Below are positions 26,378 through 42,771 of a stretch of DNA of 64,000 nt, piece by piece. The notes under the pieces are model-generated. The model was not told where the DNA came from. It made no database searches and saw nothing but the letters and a program-made list of their open reading frames with translations. Origin of the DNA: Salarias fasciatus. Its lineage: Eukaryota; Chordata; Actinopteri; Blenniiformes; Blenniidae. Numbering within the stretch: position 1 is the stretch's first letter; every line of letters starts with the position of its first letter. A program made the translations under genes and the position numbers. The stretch is from the NCBI RefSeq assembly GCF_902148845.1, contig NC_043754.1, positions 22,362,431 through 22,426,430 of the forward strand, given 5' to 3'.

Positions 26378-29300
26378 ATGGGGAACCACGGCTCCAACCT
26401 GGACGAGATCCTGGCCGAGGACATGCACCACTGGTACAACATGTTCATGAGGGAGTCTCCGTCGGGCCTCATCACGCTCTTCGAGCTCAAAGCCATCCTC
26501 AACCTGAAGGGCATGAACGAGAACGCCAGCAGCTACGTGGACCAGGTCTTCTTCACGTTCGACATGGACGGGGTGGGTACACACTCTCACACTCACACAC
26601 TCAGACAACTGCACACAGAACACAAAAATTCAAACAAGCAGCAAGCCAGTGCAGTCCTGAGGACCTTTCAGAGTTCTTCATTTCAAGGTGTAAAAGTGCT
26701 CTGAGTCCTCAGCAGGGTCCGGCAGTAATCGCAGTACTTCGGTGTCACCTGGCAACTCGGTTCCGATGGAGTTACGACTTTCCTGATTGGCTCCTCGTCG
26801 GACCGGCGGCGAGCCGACTGGTTGGGAGCGGGGACGCGATGTCAAGATGAGCCAATCAGAGGGAGATCTGAGTCGCCCTTCAGCTCGCTGACGATCGGAG
26901 ACTTTTATTCAAGCGTTCCAAAGAGACGGCGAGCGGCTGCACTCGGAGAAACTCGGCGAAATGCAGCAGCAGCTTCCAGCGTTAGCATGTTCACCGCTGT
27001 GCACCTTCAGCTCCTCTCCCGCCTCGTTCCGCTCATGAGCTGCTCACAGACAATGGCTTTCAGAATGTCCACAGCCCAAGGTTTGCAGGCAAAGGTTTCA
27101 AAAGTGTGCGCAACAGTTATCAAACAGTGGTCTTCAGGAGTGTTCCTGGACAATGGTTTGAAAACCACGGCTTTCAGAGGTAAACGCAGTCATTTTCAGA
27201 GGTGGGATGGTCTCCAGGCGCTCTCACAGAGGGTGGCTTCAGAAGTGTTCAAGAGCGGTGGTTTCCACACCGTGGTTTTCAGAAATGCACACAATAGTCT
27301 TCAGGATTGTTTCGCACAACGCTCATCAGAAGTGTTCACAGACAATGGTTTTCAACAGTGTTCTCTGGCAGTGGTTTTTAGACGCGTTCACAATATTTTT
27401 CATTTGAGTCCACAGAGGTTTTTTTTTTTTTTTTTCAGAACTGCTGACAGACAATGGTTTTGGGGAAGTGTTTGCAGATAATGGTCTTCAGGAGTGTTCA
27501 CAGGCACTGGTTTTCAGAAATCATTACAAATCATAGTTTACAGGAGTGCTTCTGGAAGCTGGTTTTGAGAAGCGTTCACAGGGAATGGTTTATGGAAGTG
27601 TTGACAGACGGAGATTCTCAGAGGAGTCTGAAGGTGGAGGCTGTCAGAAGTGTTCACAGACTGGGATTCCCTGGAGCGACCGCTCTAATAGACTTAAAGG
27701 GCTTGCGTGCAGATCAGTTATCCTGCCTTTGTGTGTGTGTGTGCGTGTGTGCGTGCGTGTGTGTGTGAGCTAAGTGGATTCAGAGTGTGTGATGATGAAG
27801 TACTGACATTATGACAGTCCAACAGATCAAAGTCTGACCATATTTAAAACATTTCTGCTCCCACTTTCTTAATTTTAATCTTTTGTGAGTCTCTGAATGT
27901 ATTTTTTGCTGTTGCAGAATAAACTGCGGAAATAATAGAAGTGAGAAACTATTTAGAGAAATGTGAATTCCATAGCTCAGATTATTCATTATTCTCATAA
28001 GAGATATAATTATTTCATCTTAATAGTATATGTGGTTGCATCTTTCTGAAATGTATTCTCAAAACTCCTTGTTGGTTTTCAGTTTCACTTCAACATATTT
28101 AATTTGTGAGTCTTTTTCTTTAAATATTTCAATCAGAATGTTGTTGAGCTTCACTTTTCCACTTTCAATTAATTCAAGACAGGAAATATTTCAATATTTT
28201 GTCATTTACTTGTTTTTTTTATCATATGAATGAAATCTGACAGTTTCTCTCTGCTGTTTGACTTTTTTTCAACCTGAGGATGAAAAAACCTCGGCGGTCG
28301 TGACGGCCTGGTCCTGTTTAAACGCCGCATTGGGTTTTTATTTGTTTGTTTCTTTGTTTTGGTCTGCAGGACGGATACATCGACTTCGTGGAGTACATCG
28401 CCGCCATCAGCCTGCTGCTGAAGGGGGAAATCAACCAGAAACTCAAGTGGTACTTTAAACTGTTCGACCAGGACGGCAACGGCAAGATCGACAAGGACGA
28501 GCTGGAGACCATCTTCTCGGTAAGCGGTGCTGTGAGGTCAAAGTGACGCAGGTGAGAAGTTTCTGATGGGATCCTCTCCCAAAACTCAAGGGGGAGCTCC
28601 TCCTCCTGTAAAACAGGAGTTTGGTGAAATCGTAACACCGCTGCTGCGTGGAGGACCAAAGCTCACGGAGGGTTGTGAGAGCGGGACGCAGAGGGACAGT
28701 CTTCTTGTTTAAATGAAATGTGAAAAACGTCACAGCAGTGAACAGCTGAAGAAAACCCAGGAGGACTCAGGAGCTACGCATTTATTCAATTACATTTCCA
28801 AGAAATGTACCAAAACGTGACAAAAAATGTAAAATATAAGAATTTACATGAAGCATGAAATGGAATGACTGATCTGATTGCTAATTATTCCTCAGATTTA
28901 TTGATTATTCTCCTCCTCACACACCTCTCTGGTCTGTGGTGTGTTCTCAACTGCCGATAGCTATTAAACAGGTCGGCCCCAGTCCAGCTGGAACAAACAC
29001 ATTAAGGATCTGGAGCCAGTTCAGGAAAACATTTGGTCTTCGCACACAATCTGTACAAACTCCAACTTACTGGAATCATTCATTTCCCCCCTCATGTTCT
29101 GAACCAGCCTCTCCTACCTGTTCTGAAAAGGGTGTGGCGACTATAGATGACCTTCCCAGCGTTGACGTTTTTCCCTCTTTTGCCGCTCTGGCAGCTAGAT
29201 TTAGTTTGCTAAGTATTCATTTATTCAGTTTTTTCCTGTTAAGACATTGTGTGAAATCTTGCTTCCTTCATTCTTCCAACAAATCAGCAGAATGGCAGGT

Positions 29301-32012
29301 CGACCAGCTCCTCACTCTTAATGTTAAAAAGAAAGGGCTCATGGGAATAACACACATCTTCATCTGTAATACGTCACTAAATCCTTTCAGGTTCTCCCGG
29401 GGTCAGGATCTGGGGATTCCTCTATCTGATGAGATAGGCCACACGCTAGTTAATAGAGTCCACTCAACTTCCACTTGCGCAAGACACGACCTCCTCCAAT
29501 GCAAAATCTTCCCGACTCCCCAAACCCGTCAGGAACGTCACTCCATTGACCACCCGACTGGCTCAGAAACTTAGAACTGTTAAAAGGGTCTCACCCTGCC
29601 CTGCCCGCTCAATGGATTCAGGAAGCATTGCAATGCGTCACTCTAGAGGGGATTAGGGTTTCGTAGAAAGGTTGGTCAGAAACCTTCCACAAGGCTTGAC
29701 AGCATGTTTTAACACGCATTGATTCACTGAAGAAAACACCTAACCCCCTCCCCTTCCCATTATTATATATGTATTATTCCTTCTTGTTTACCAGACCTTG
29801 CTGCCTCTCTCCCCCTGTGTTTGTGTTGGTATGAATGTATAAGTGTGTGGGGACTGGTATAGAGTGGGTTACAAAGTTTGTGAATAACGTTCAGCGATGG
29901 ACTTGCTGTTTATTTTTTGGGTTATTAATATTGCTGCTTGTAAACTTGTTTTTTGTTAAATGATTCAATTAAAAAAAAGAAAGAGAGAGAGAAGAAAAAA
30001 AATCCATTATTCGATAACTTGGCTCAGGGATTCAGGAAGTATTTCTATTCTATTCTACATTCTGACATGAATGCTCATAACATTAAATAAAAATCCACTC
30101 AGAGATTATTAAAACATGAATCCGGGTTAAAATGATTTAAGGTCAAACTGAGAACAAAATCCACAATCACATAAATGCTGAGTTGGGTTTTGATGCTATC
30201 GATGGCGAGGAAAGTGGGACTGCAGATGGACTTGGGGACTTTAAAGGAAAAGTTAAGGAGGTGATTTAGGCCGGATTTGCTCTGAAATTAGATGAGTGTT
30301 AATCTGCTGAACGAGCTCAGTGCTGGAGTCCAGCGGAAGCTGCTGGAAGTGGGACAGCAGTCTGCGGTCTGTCGGGTCACCGAGGAGACGGCACACGATA
30401 AAGGAACTGAAGACCGCCTGTTTTATCAGGGGCGTTCAATTCTCTGGACATTCTGGACATTCACCAACAGATTATGCAAGATTCCACTGGTTTTTTTGGT
30501 CATAAAACTGAAGGAAAAAGTAAATCTAATGTTAAATTGACAGGACAAACAGGTATATAAACCTCAACAGAGTCACATGAAGACTGTTCTTTTCTTTTGT
30601 CTATGATTTTTTATGTTTAATTTAAAATGCTTCTAAATTCAGATTATTTTTAGACAAATGCACAAATCCTCACCTTGTTCACCTTCTTTACCTTTATTTC
30701 TCTAAATTTATTTTTAAATCACAATTAGAATTTGTAATTATTAGAGAACTGTTAATTTTGTTAGCTCACTTTTTTCATGGCTTGTAAGATTTGATCTTAA
30801 CTTTAAGGATCTGTGACAGCTACCAAAAAATACTACTAATAATATAAAATAATAATATAATATTAAATAAATAAATAAATAAAAGCTTCATTTTCAGATA
30901 ATTTGCCATAATCAAAATCTGAAACACATGTCCTCATGTTCTCACAATTTCAAAAGCAACAAAATTAGAGTCACTCTAATCATTTTTGTTATAAATTACA
31001 GTGTTCCCAGAACAACTCCCTGTGGAACACTGCTTCTTCCTCGTTGAAGAGAGCACTTCTTATTCAGCTTTTGGGGGACCTCAAAGAACCAACTGGTTCC
31101 CATTTGAATAAATGATGGAGAGTTAAGAGAATAAAACTACTGGCTGCTGTCAGTGTGTCAAATATGACTCCTTAATTTATCCTTAAACAACCCATAAATT
31201 CATCAATAATTAGCAGTAATATTTCATAATAACTAGTTATTGGTATAAAACAGCACCAATGGTCCCAGAATGGCTCTATGTGGTACACCACATATATTTC
31301 ACAGCAGGTGATCAAAATAATGCCATTTTTTTTAGATGTAGCACAGTTTTAGTCTGCACACACCGAGTTAAACACATTTTGGCTAAATGAAATTGAGAAA
31401 AAAAAGTGTGGCTTTAGTTTTGTGATTTCTGTCTCCCCCTCCAGGCGATCCAGGATATCACACGAAACAGGGACATCGACCCTGAGGAGATCGTGTCGCT
31501 CATTTTCGAGAGGATCGACGTGAAAGGAGAAGGTAAAGGAGAAAAACTGCATCAAGTTTTACATCATTATTATCATTTTATTATTTTTTTTCCAAATAAT
31601 ATTTTTTTATGTTAAAAGCTAGGGTGAAGTGTGTGCTTGCAGGAAAAAATTTATTTTATAAGTTCCTCCAAAAAAAACTTTCTTGATTTTGCGTTAAAAT
31701 GTAAAATGACTCATTTTTTGAAAACACTTGGTGGTTTCAAAGATGATACTCATGACAGCTTCCTGTAAAGTCACTGCTCAGAACTGGGTCAGAGGGATGT
31801 TTAAACCACACTGCCACTGTGATCATTGCTTTGGCCACTAGAGGCCAAAGGTCAATGGATGTAAACGTTTGACCTTTGACCCCACAGGTGAGATGACTCT
31901 GGAGGAGTTCATCGAGGGCGCCAAAGACCACGAGGACATCATGGAGATCCTGAGGAACCTGATGGACCTGACGCCCGTCCTAGTGATCATCGTGGAGGGC
32001 CGGGCGGCGTGA
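26378..32012 (+). CDS. Guanylate cyclase-activating protein (GCAP family)
   Basis: Calcium sensor of rod or cone outer segments that stimulates retinal guanylate cyclase at low Ca2+. Four exons: 26378-26572, 28370-28519, 31445-31532, 31888-32012, giving 185 residues; the family is usually about 185-205. MGNHGSN is an N-myristoylation signal (G2, S6). [14 protein letters not shown] marks the non-binding first EF-hand (the family has CPSG). EF2 is [12 protein letters not shown] and EF3 is [12 protein letters not shown], both complete. EF4 is DVKGEGEMTLEE, with Lys and Glu at the third and fifth positions where human GCAP1 has Asn and Asp. Introns split EF2 and EF4, as in this family. It is closest in style to the extra fish GCAPs (the GCAP4/5/7 group); I cannot name the exact paralogue. 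Confidence 0.92.
27045..27670 (+). repeat. Eroded ~30-bp minisatellite in GCAP intron 1
   Basis: Repeated words of the form 'gttcacagacaatggttttcagaagt' recur about every 28-31 bp with much divergence. It lies within GCAP intron 1 (26573-28369) and is not coding. Confidence 0.7.
28930..29995 (+). mobile_element. 3' fragment of an L1/Tx1-type LINE
   Basis: A frame of about 210 codons starting near 28936 contains [13 protein letters not shown], then an Ile-Asp-Asp-Leu segment ([18 protein letters not shown]) and [11 protein letters not shown], the pattern of the C-terminal end of ORF2 in fish L1/Tx1-group LINEs. It is followed by about 400 bp of non-coding 3' sequence and an A-rich tail (29968-30001). 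The 5' part, including the reverse transcriptase, is absent, as usual for truncated LINE copies. It lies in GCAP intron 2. Confidence 0.65.
30002..31444. other. Remainder of GCAP intron 2
   Basis: AT-rich sequence with short homopolymers and (AAAT)n near 30865. I see no gene or clear mobile element. Confidence 0.5.
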
Positions 32013-34545
32013 GAGGCGGTGGGGGGGCCTCAGAGACTGATGGGACCGTCCCCTCCCCCGACCCACGCCACAAGATCATGGACACAGCCCTCCCCCCAAC
32101 CCAGGAAGATACACGTTGAGCAGAACTCCCATTGGCTGTCTGGCCCCTGAGCGCTCAGTTGGCCCGCCCCTTCAAGTCCTCCTGCTATGGGGCTGCAAAG
32201 GAACTCCCCAACCCAAGAAAATTCAAGATTCCGGTTTGCACAAATTGAGAGAGGAGACCGATTTCTGGGAGGAAGGTCCAGAACCGAGTCTCACACCATG
32301 CAATTGCTCCAACCAGCTTTGCCAACTGTAGAGTTTATGAGGTTTTCTCCAGATGTTCACGTTTAGAGGGCCCAAATATCTGAGAGGGAAACATGATTAA
32401 ATTCTGAGATCTGCTGATACTTTGAGGGACAGAGACATACTGAAGTGAAACCACCTCCAGGTGGTGGCTGCCAGTCGCTGTACGCAAGTTTCTGGTGTTG
32501 CTATTTTGATGCTTCTTCTGTTCTTGAACTGAAAGCAGGAAGAGAAAGAGAGAGGCCCACTGCACCATCTCCTGGGACACAGTGGTATTACACCACGAAG
32601 ATGGTCGCTTTTAACTGGAGATTGTACAAACTGCACCTTTGAGGTTCAATCTGTTTTCCCTCAGGATGGCTCTCATTTTCTTTGATGAGTAAAAGAAGAT
32701 GAGGGTAGGACAGAAACAAAAGATGCTCCTTCCAGCTCTGGAAGTAAAGCAGGAATGTGTGGTAGATCAGATTTAACTTTTGAAGTTAATGCGTCCGAAC
32801 AAGTCGTCACTACAAACAAAGCATTTTAATGGCATTGCTCTCAAACAATGAGCGTTCCACGATGTGGGAAAACCTACTGCTGGCAGACACTGACCCTTCT
32901 CTCAACTTTAGCGTGTAGAAACCGGTCTGGATCACATCTAACCGGCTCAGACCGAGCAGTTCAAACCAGTTAGAACCAATTAAACCAAACCAATTAAACA
33001 GTCTGAACTACGTCAAACCAATTTGACAAAACAACACTCGATCAAACCAGCTCAACCAGTTCAAACCAGTTCAGCTGCATCCCAGTGGATTAACCTTAAA
33101 CTAGCCTGGTGAATTGGTGAATCTAACCACATAAAAGAAAATAATCTAACCAGTTCGATCAAAGCAGTTCAAACCGGACAGAACTACACTCAACATTGTA
33201 TCATTTTAAACCAGTTTTAACCAGCTTGGACCAGTTTATTGTCTTTTTGAAGTTTGAAAGTCCTTTAAGCTCAACAACAATAAAAAGAGCATATCAAATA
33301 TCAAATAGATCAAAGATTATCAAATCATATCAGACTGAGGCTGGGCCAGTTCAAACTGGATCAAACCGCTTTGAAAAACAGACTGAACCAGGCTTGACAT
33401 GTTTTAAGACTGATAATAATGAAGGCGTCACTTCAAAACTATCAACCAGCACATCAGTGGACTGTATGGAAACAATATAATGTCAAGAGAAGCTGTTTTC
33501 TAGCTGTAATCACTCTGGGAGCTTCAGTCGGGTAGTTTAGCACATCTTCTTTTCTCTTAAATTCCATAGCTTAAATGTTGGCAGAACTGGTAAATGAAAG
33601 AAAACTGCTAGCTTAGTTTACCGAATTAAAACATTACAGCTGATTATTTAGCTTTGCTTACATTATGGAAACAGTACGAAACTACAAGCATACGTTAGCA
33701 TGAACACAGTATAGCGGCCGAGCAAAATTCTGCAAACTGCTAAGCTAATTTGGCATAAATAGCAGTAAACCATATGTTCTTGTTTTTTTTAAATTCAGCG
33801 GGACTCAGCAGAGACACTATAAACTTCTGTCTAAGCTCAACGTGAAATAGCTTCACCATTTCACTCAAACAATATGAAATGTTCACATCACGTTGCTAAG
33901 ATAACTCAAAATACTGGAAAATATAAAAAATGTTCAGTTGGGAAAAGAACACAATAAAACACTACTGCTTGCAGTGCTAACTTCTCTAAGCACAAATTGC
34001 TATCTAAGTTTAAAAACTGCTAGCTTAGCTCCGCCCTAACAGTACTGCACTAAATGCTGCTTTTCATTTTTTTTTAATCTATATAGAAACTGAATATTTC
34101 AAAAGAAAATAAAAAAATCACAACATTTCAGTTCTAATGAAGGCAAACGCCAAAAAGAAAGGAGAAAGGTCACGGTGACGGCAGTGACATTTGCACCCAC
34201 ATCCGTTCATCTCTCGGTAGTTTTGTGCGACTGGTCTCGTTTAGATGGAATCTGCTGAGTGGCTGGAGTGTTCACAACTTTTTATTTTTATACGAGGATG
34301 TGTGAAAAACGAGCAGGATGACGGAGGACGAGTGTGTAGCAGCGTTAGCGATCGTCGAGTCCAGAGGCGGTTAGAGTCGAGGTCGTTCTGTCCTTAAAGC
34401 TGCTGAGTCGTAGTCGTACAGTCAGATCTGATCTTACACCAACACCATAGCGTGGTAGTCACAGAGAAAACCTGTCCTGTGAAACACTTTATCTTATCTA
34501 TTTCTGTATTGTGTTGCCTTATCAATAAAGTTTCAATCAAACTGT
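32013..34545 (+). other. Downstream region, possible long 3' UTR of the GCAP gene
   Basis: No coding exon follows the GCAP stop. The first strong AATAAA is at 34524-34529, followed by a T-rich stretch, so the 3' UTR could be about 2.5 kb long; earlier weak signals may be used instead. From 32925 to 33400 there are many eroded 'accagttcaaaccag' words, an old minisatellite. Confidence 0.35.
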
Positions 34546-35813
34546 CTCTCTTTAGTCACCTCTATTACATTTACACGTGGAGAAGAAAAGGCAGAGAACC
34601 TGGAATTGATCCCTGAGGAACGCCAAACTGAGTAGGGCTAACGGACATCATGGACATGACAACCCCAGAAAATTCAAATGTTTTCCAAATATTCTACAGT
34701 TGAACTGGGTTCTTCTGGTGGGACTGGAATTAAGGCGCACCGCAAGGACCAACACCGGTGTCCTCTTCAATTCACTTTTCATATTTAGTGTCTGCAAGGA
34801 GGACAGAAACAGAAATTACACAGTTGTGCCAGTCGGTGGTAGGTGGTGTCTCCACTTTTACAAAGAAACGGTATTTAAAGGTCACTTTACAAAAAAAAGG
34901 GGAAAAAAAGTTGGAAAAATAAACTTCATTAGCACAATATATTATTTATCTAAGTATTAGTTCCTCAAAGAAGGAAAATACAAAGAAAGCCTTTACCAAG
35001 CAGAATGTGAAGAATAATTTTGCACATTATTTTAACACAAATTTTATTTCTCAGATTTTCATTGAATCGAGGTTTGAAATTCCTCAGGGAACGACCCAAC
35101 ATCTCAACACTAACTCACTCACTGCTCAGAGTTTAAATTACAGTCACAAAAAACACATCAGAGACAAAAACAGATGGACGGACAGATCCTTTTTATTTAA
35201 AAGTGCAAAAAACGAACATGTTTTGGTCCTCGAAGATTCAATTTTCCCCTGAAACCAGTTTCACACATGTGGACTGGCTCATTCTGCAGGATTCAGAACC
35301 ATCGGCAATAAACACTTTGGGAGGGTTTGATCCCAACTGCAGGAATCAATCCATCCCAGCATGCATCAGGTGTTTTTTTTTTTTTTTTTTTTTTGTTTTT
35401 TTAAATGATTGCCATCCAGAAACATAGGACAAAGTTCCACCTGCCAGCGCTCCTCCAGTGGATGACACCGCTCGCGTCGGCGTCCATCCAGGCGTGGATC
35501 TCAGGACCTGCTGCTCCAGCTTCACACGTTAGCATTTAATGATCCGTCTTCAGTAATCCGGCGTGAGACGAAGTCAGAGTGCAGACCGGGATTTGAACCC
35601 ATGGTCTCGTTGGAGGGCTCGGCCGCTCTGTGCCGGTTGTGTTTTCCAGCACTGCTTCCTGGTGATGCGGCCGCAGCAGCCAGCCGGAGCAGCTGATTGG
35701 CTGAGAGCATCTCCCTCAGGCTAACGTGGATAAGAGGGAATTCCGGTGTGTGTGTGTGTGTGTGTCTGCAGTGATCTGGTGGGATTCCAAGTGTGGGCGT
35801 CTGACCTTTGACC
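34546..35813. other. Spacer and probable alg8 3' UTR
   Basis: On the minus strand an AATAAA (plus-strand TTTATT at 35192-35197) could end alg8 transcripts, giving a 3' UTR of about 620 bases. No other gene is seen. A poly-T run lies at 35372-35400 and a short (TG)n at 35745-35764. Confidence 0.45.
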
Positions 35814-40471
<4,658 letters not shown>

Positions 40472-40838
40472 GACAGCCGGCCGCCTTCAACACTGACACA
40501 ACTTTATTAACAACACGGGCCGGACAGACGGTCAGCGCTCCACGTTTTAACACTTTCTGAATTTTGTATTCATTTCTTTTTTTTGAAATAAGTCAAATAT
40601 ATGGCAGATTATATTTATTATTTGTGTGCATAAATTGTTTTTAAGTATTTTTAAAGTTTCCAAGAGAAGTACAGATGGCGAGACTCGTGACGTAATCATT
40701 GAGTTGCGTTCCAGTTTCCCCGTAAAGTCGGAAATTATAAAATGTGTTTCTTAAAAAAAATATTTGTAAAGCACTTTTCATGTCACTGATCAAAACGTAA
40801 TGAGGGGAGAGTCGTTCTATTTGTAGTTCGTTTGTACG

Positions 40839-41925
40839 GAGCCCCGGACATGACATGGTAAAAAAAAAAATTAAATTGTGGCCACGAATTACTAATTCGT
40901 TCCCACGAATTAATAAATCGTGCGCACGAATTACTAATTCGTTCCCACGAATTAATAAATCGTGCGCACGAATTACTAATTCGTTCCCACGAATTACTAA
41001 TTCGTTCCCTCGAATTAATAAATCGTGCGCACGAATTACTAATTCGTTCCCACGAATTAGTTATATCATTCATATACTGAACAGTTCAGTCAAGTTGGCA
41101 GCATATTGACAGATACGGACTTTCAGTCTCAATAACTCTTTAACAAAATGTCAGTAACATACAAAGGGCGCTGCATCCCATCGTTGTGAGGTGGACGATA
41201 TGCTACAAGTTCATTTTTATTAAAAAATATCTGTCTATCAAGCAGCAGAAACAATATTGATTTCAATCAGCACCCGGTAGTGCTGCGGGCTTCAGGGACC
41301 GTCTACAATTTATAAGACGCTGCAACAGTGAAGACAAATAGCTCAAAAAAAAAAAAAAAAAAAAAAAACCCAACAACTAAAACAACAACAACAAAACAAA
41401 CGTAATACCACCACTGGGATTTACTACAGTGTCACCATAATCGCTACAACCTTCATTTGTCTCCTATCAAATTTATTGGATATGGTGTTTGTCTTCACTG
41501 TTGCAGCGTCTTGTAAGTTGTAGACGGTCCCTGAAGCCCCCAGCACTACCGGGTGCTGATTGAAATCAATATTGTTTCTGCTGCTTGATAGACAGATATT
41601 TTTAATAAAAATGAACTTGTAGCATATCGTCCACCTCACAACGATGGGATGCAGCGCCCTTTGTATGCTACTGACATTTTGTTAAAGAGTTATTGAGACT
41701 GAAAGTCCGTATCTGTCAATATGCTGCCAACTTTACTGAACTGTTCAGTATATGAATGATATAACTAATTCGTGGGAACGAATTAGTAATTCGTGCGCAC
41801 GATTTAATTATTTCGAGGGAACGAATTAGTAATTCGTGCGCACGATTTATTAATTCGTGGGAACGAATTAGTAATTCGTGGCCACAATTTAATTTTTTTT
41901 TTTACCATGTCATGTCCGGGGCTCC
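40839..41925. mobile_element. Large foldback (hairpin) element
   Basis: Starts GGAGCCCCGGACATGACATGG and ends with its exact reverse complement. The left arm (40839 to about 41335) and right arm (about 41485 to 41925) are near-perfect inverted repeats over several hundred bases, around a loop of about 150 bp. Each arm has an outer block of 21-bp units (ACGAATTACTAATTCGTTCCC and variants), more units in the left arm than the right, and a unique inner block (for example CTGTCTATCAAGCAGCAGAA). GTAC adjoins both ends but is itself a palindrome, so it may be a 4-bp target duplication or part of the repeat. No transposase. It sits between the divergent genes alg8 and ccdc90b. The close arm identity suggests recent origin or gene conversion between arms. 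Confidence 0.8.
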
Positions 41926-41929
41926 GTAC

Positions 41930-42771
41930 GTTTGTGACTCTGGAGATGATTTTTGTGTTTTTGTATTTGGTCCCTTTGCAGTTGTTGTGTGCGTCTATCT
42001 GTAGCTGTTTTGCGGTTCTTTTTTTTTTTGGAGTGGGATTATGTCTCTTTTATTTTTCTGTGTATTTAAATTTTCCTTTTTTGTTGCCTTTGTTCATTTG
42101 TCATCCCTGTTATTTATTAACTTCACATTTAACCGTTTTATAATTTTACTTCACAATGTACTGAAATCATTCATCATTCACTTATCTTTTTGTATCATTG
42201 TTTATATTTTTAGTTTACCACTGTAATTTTTCAAAATGTATTTAATTTTATTTATTCATTTTAAGGTTATTTCGTTAAAAATGTATATCACATGTTTTTT
42301 TTTTATCTAACCTCTTTCTCTGAATTGTGTTCATTTTTGTATTTGATGTCTATCCAAGTCATAATAATTACCACTACTTTCATAACATCGATCATCCAAT
42401 TTCACAAACTATTAATAAAATAATATCAGTGAAATCAAATTATCATTCAGTGAAGTCATACACTTAAATTCATCCGCTACAATGTAAAGACTGAGGTTTA
42501 TCTTTAACTTGTTTAAAATAAAGTAATCTTTTAGTTCAATAAAGATACTCGAGTACTTTAAGTGAGGACGCTTTGGATTCCTGCGGTCCTTGAACGCAGC
42601 GTAGTCTCTGTCAACGGCCATCCGGGTTGAGTGTGTGTATGTGAAATCTGTCACTGTCACTGCAGCAGCTGGAGTCTGTGTGTGTTTGTGTTTGTGAGTG
42701 TGTGTGTGTGTGTGTGGTCAGGTTATCTTCCACACAGCCTCACGGGGACTCGCCGTCACCTCTGGCCGGGG
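41930..42771. other. AT-rich spacer before ccdc90b
   Basis: Holds T-rich simple sequence with no coding content. The ccdc90b promoter should lie at its right end; no clear TATA or CCAAT box stands out. Confidence 0.4.

Noticed and set aside
35570-35650. tRNA gene on the minus strand
   Set aside because: GGTTCAAATCCCGG resembles a B box and GCGGCCGAG resembles part of an A box, but the stems do not pair into a cloverleaf and the acceptor ends do not match.
40855-41109. Small repetitive protein (NSFPRINKSCARI repeats)
   Set aside because: It is the translation of the 21-bp palindromic units of the hairpin element.
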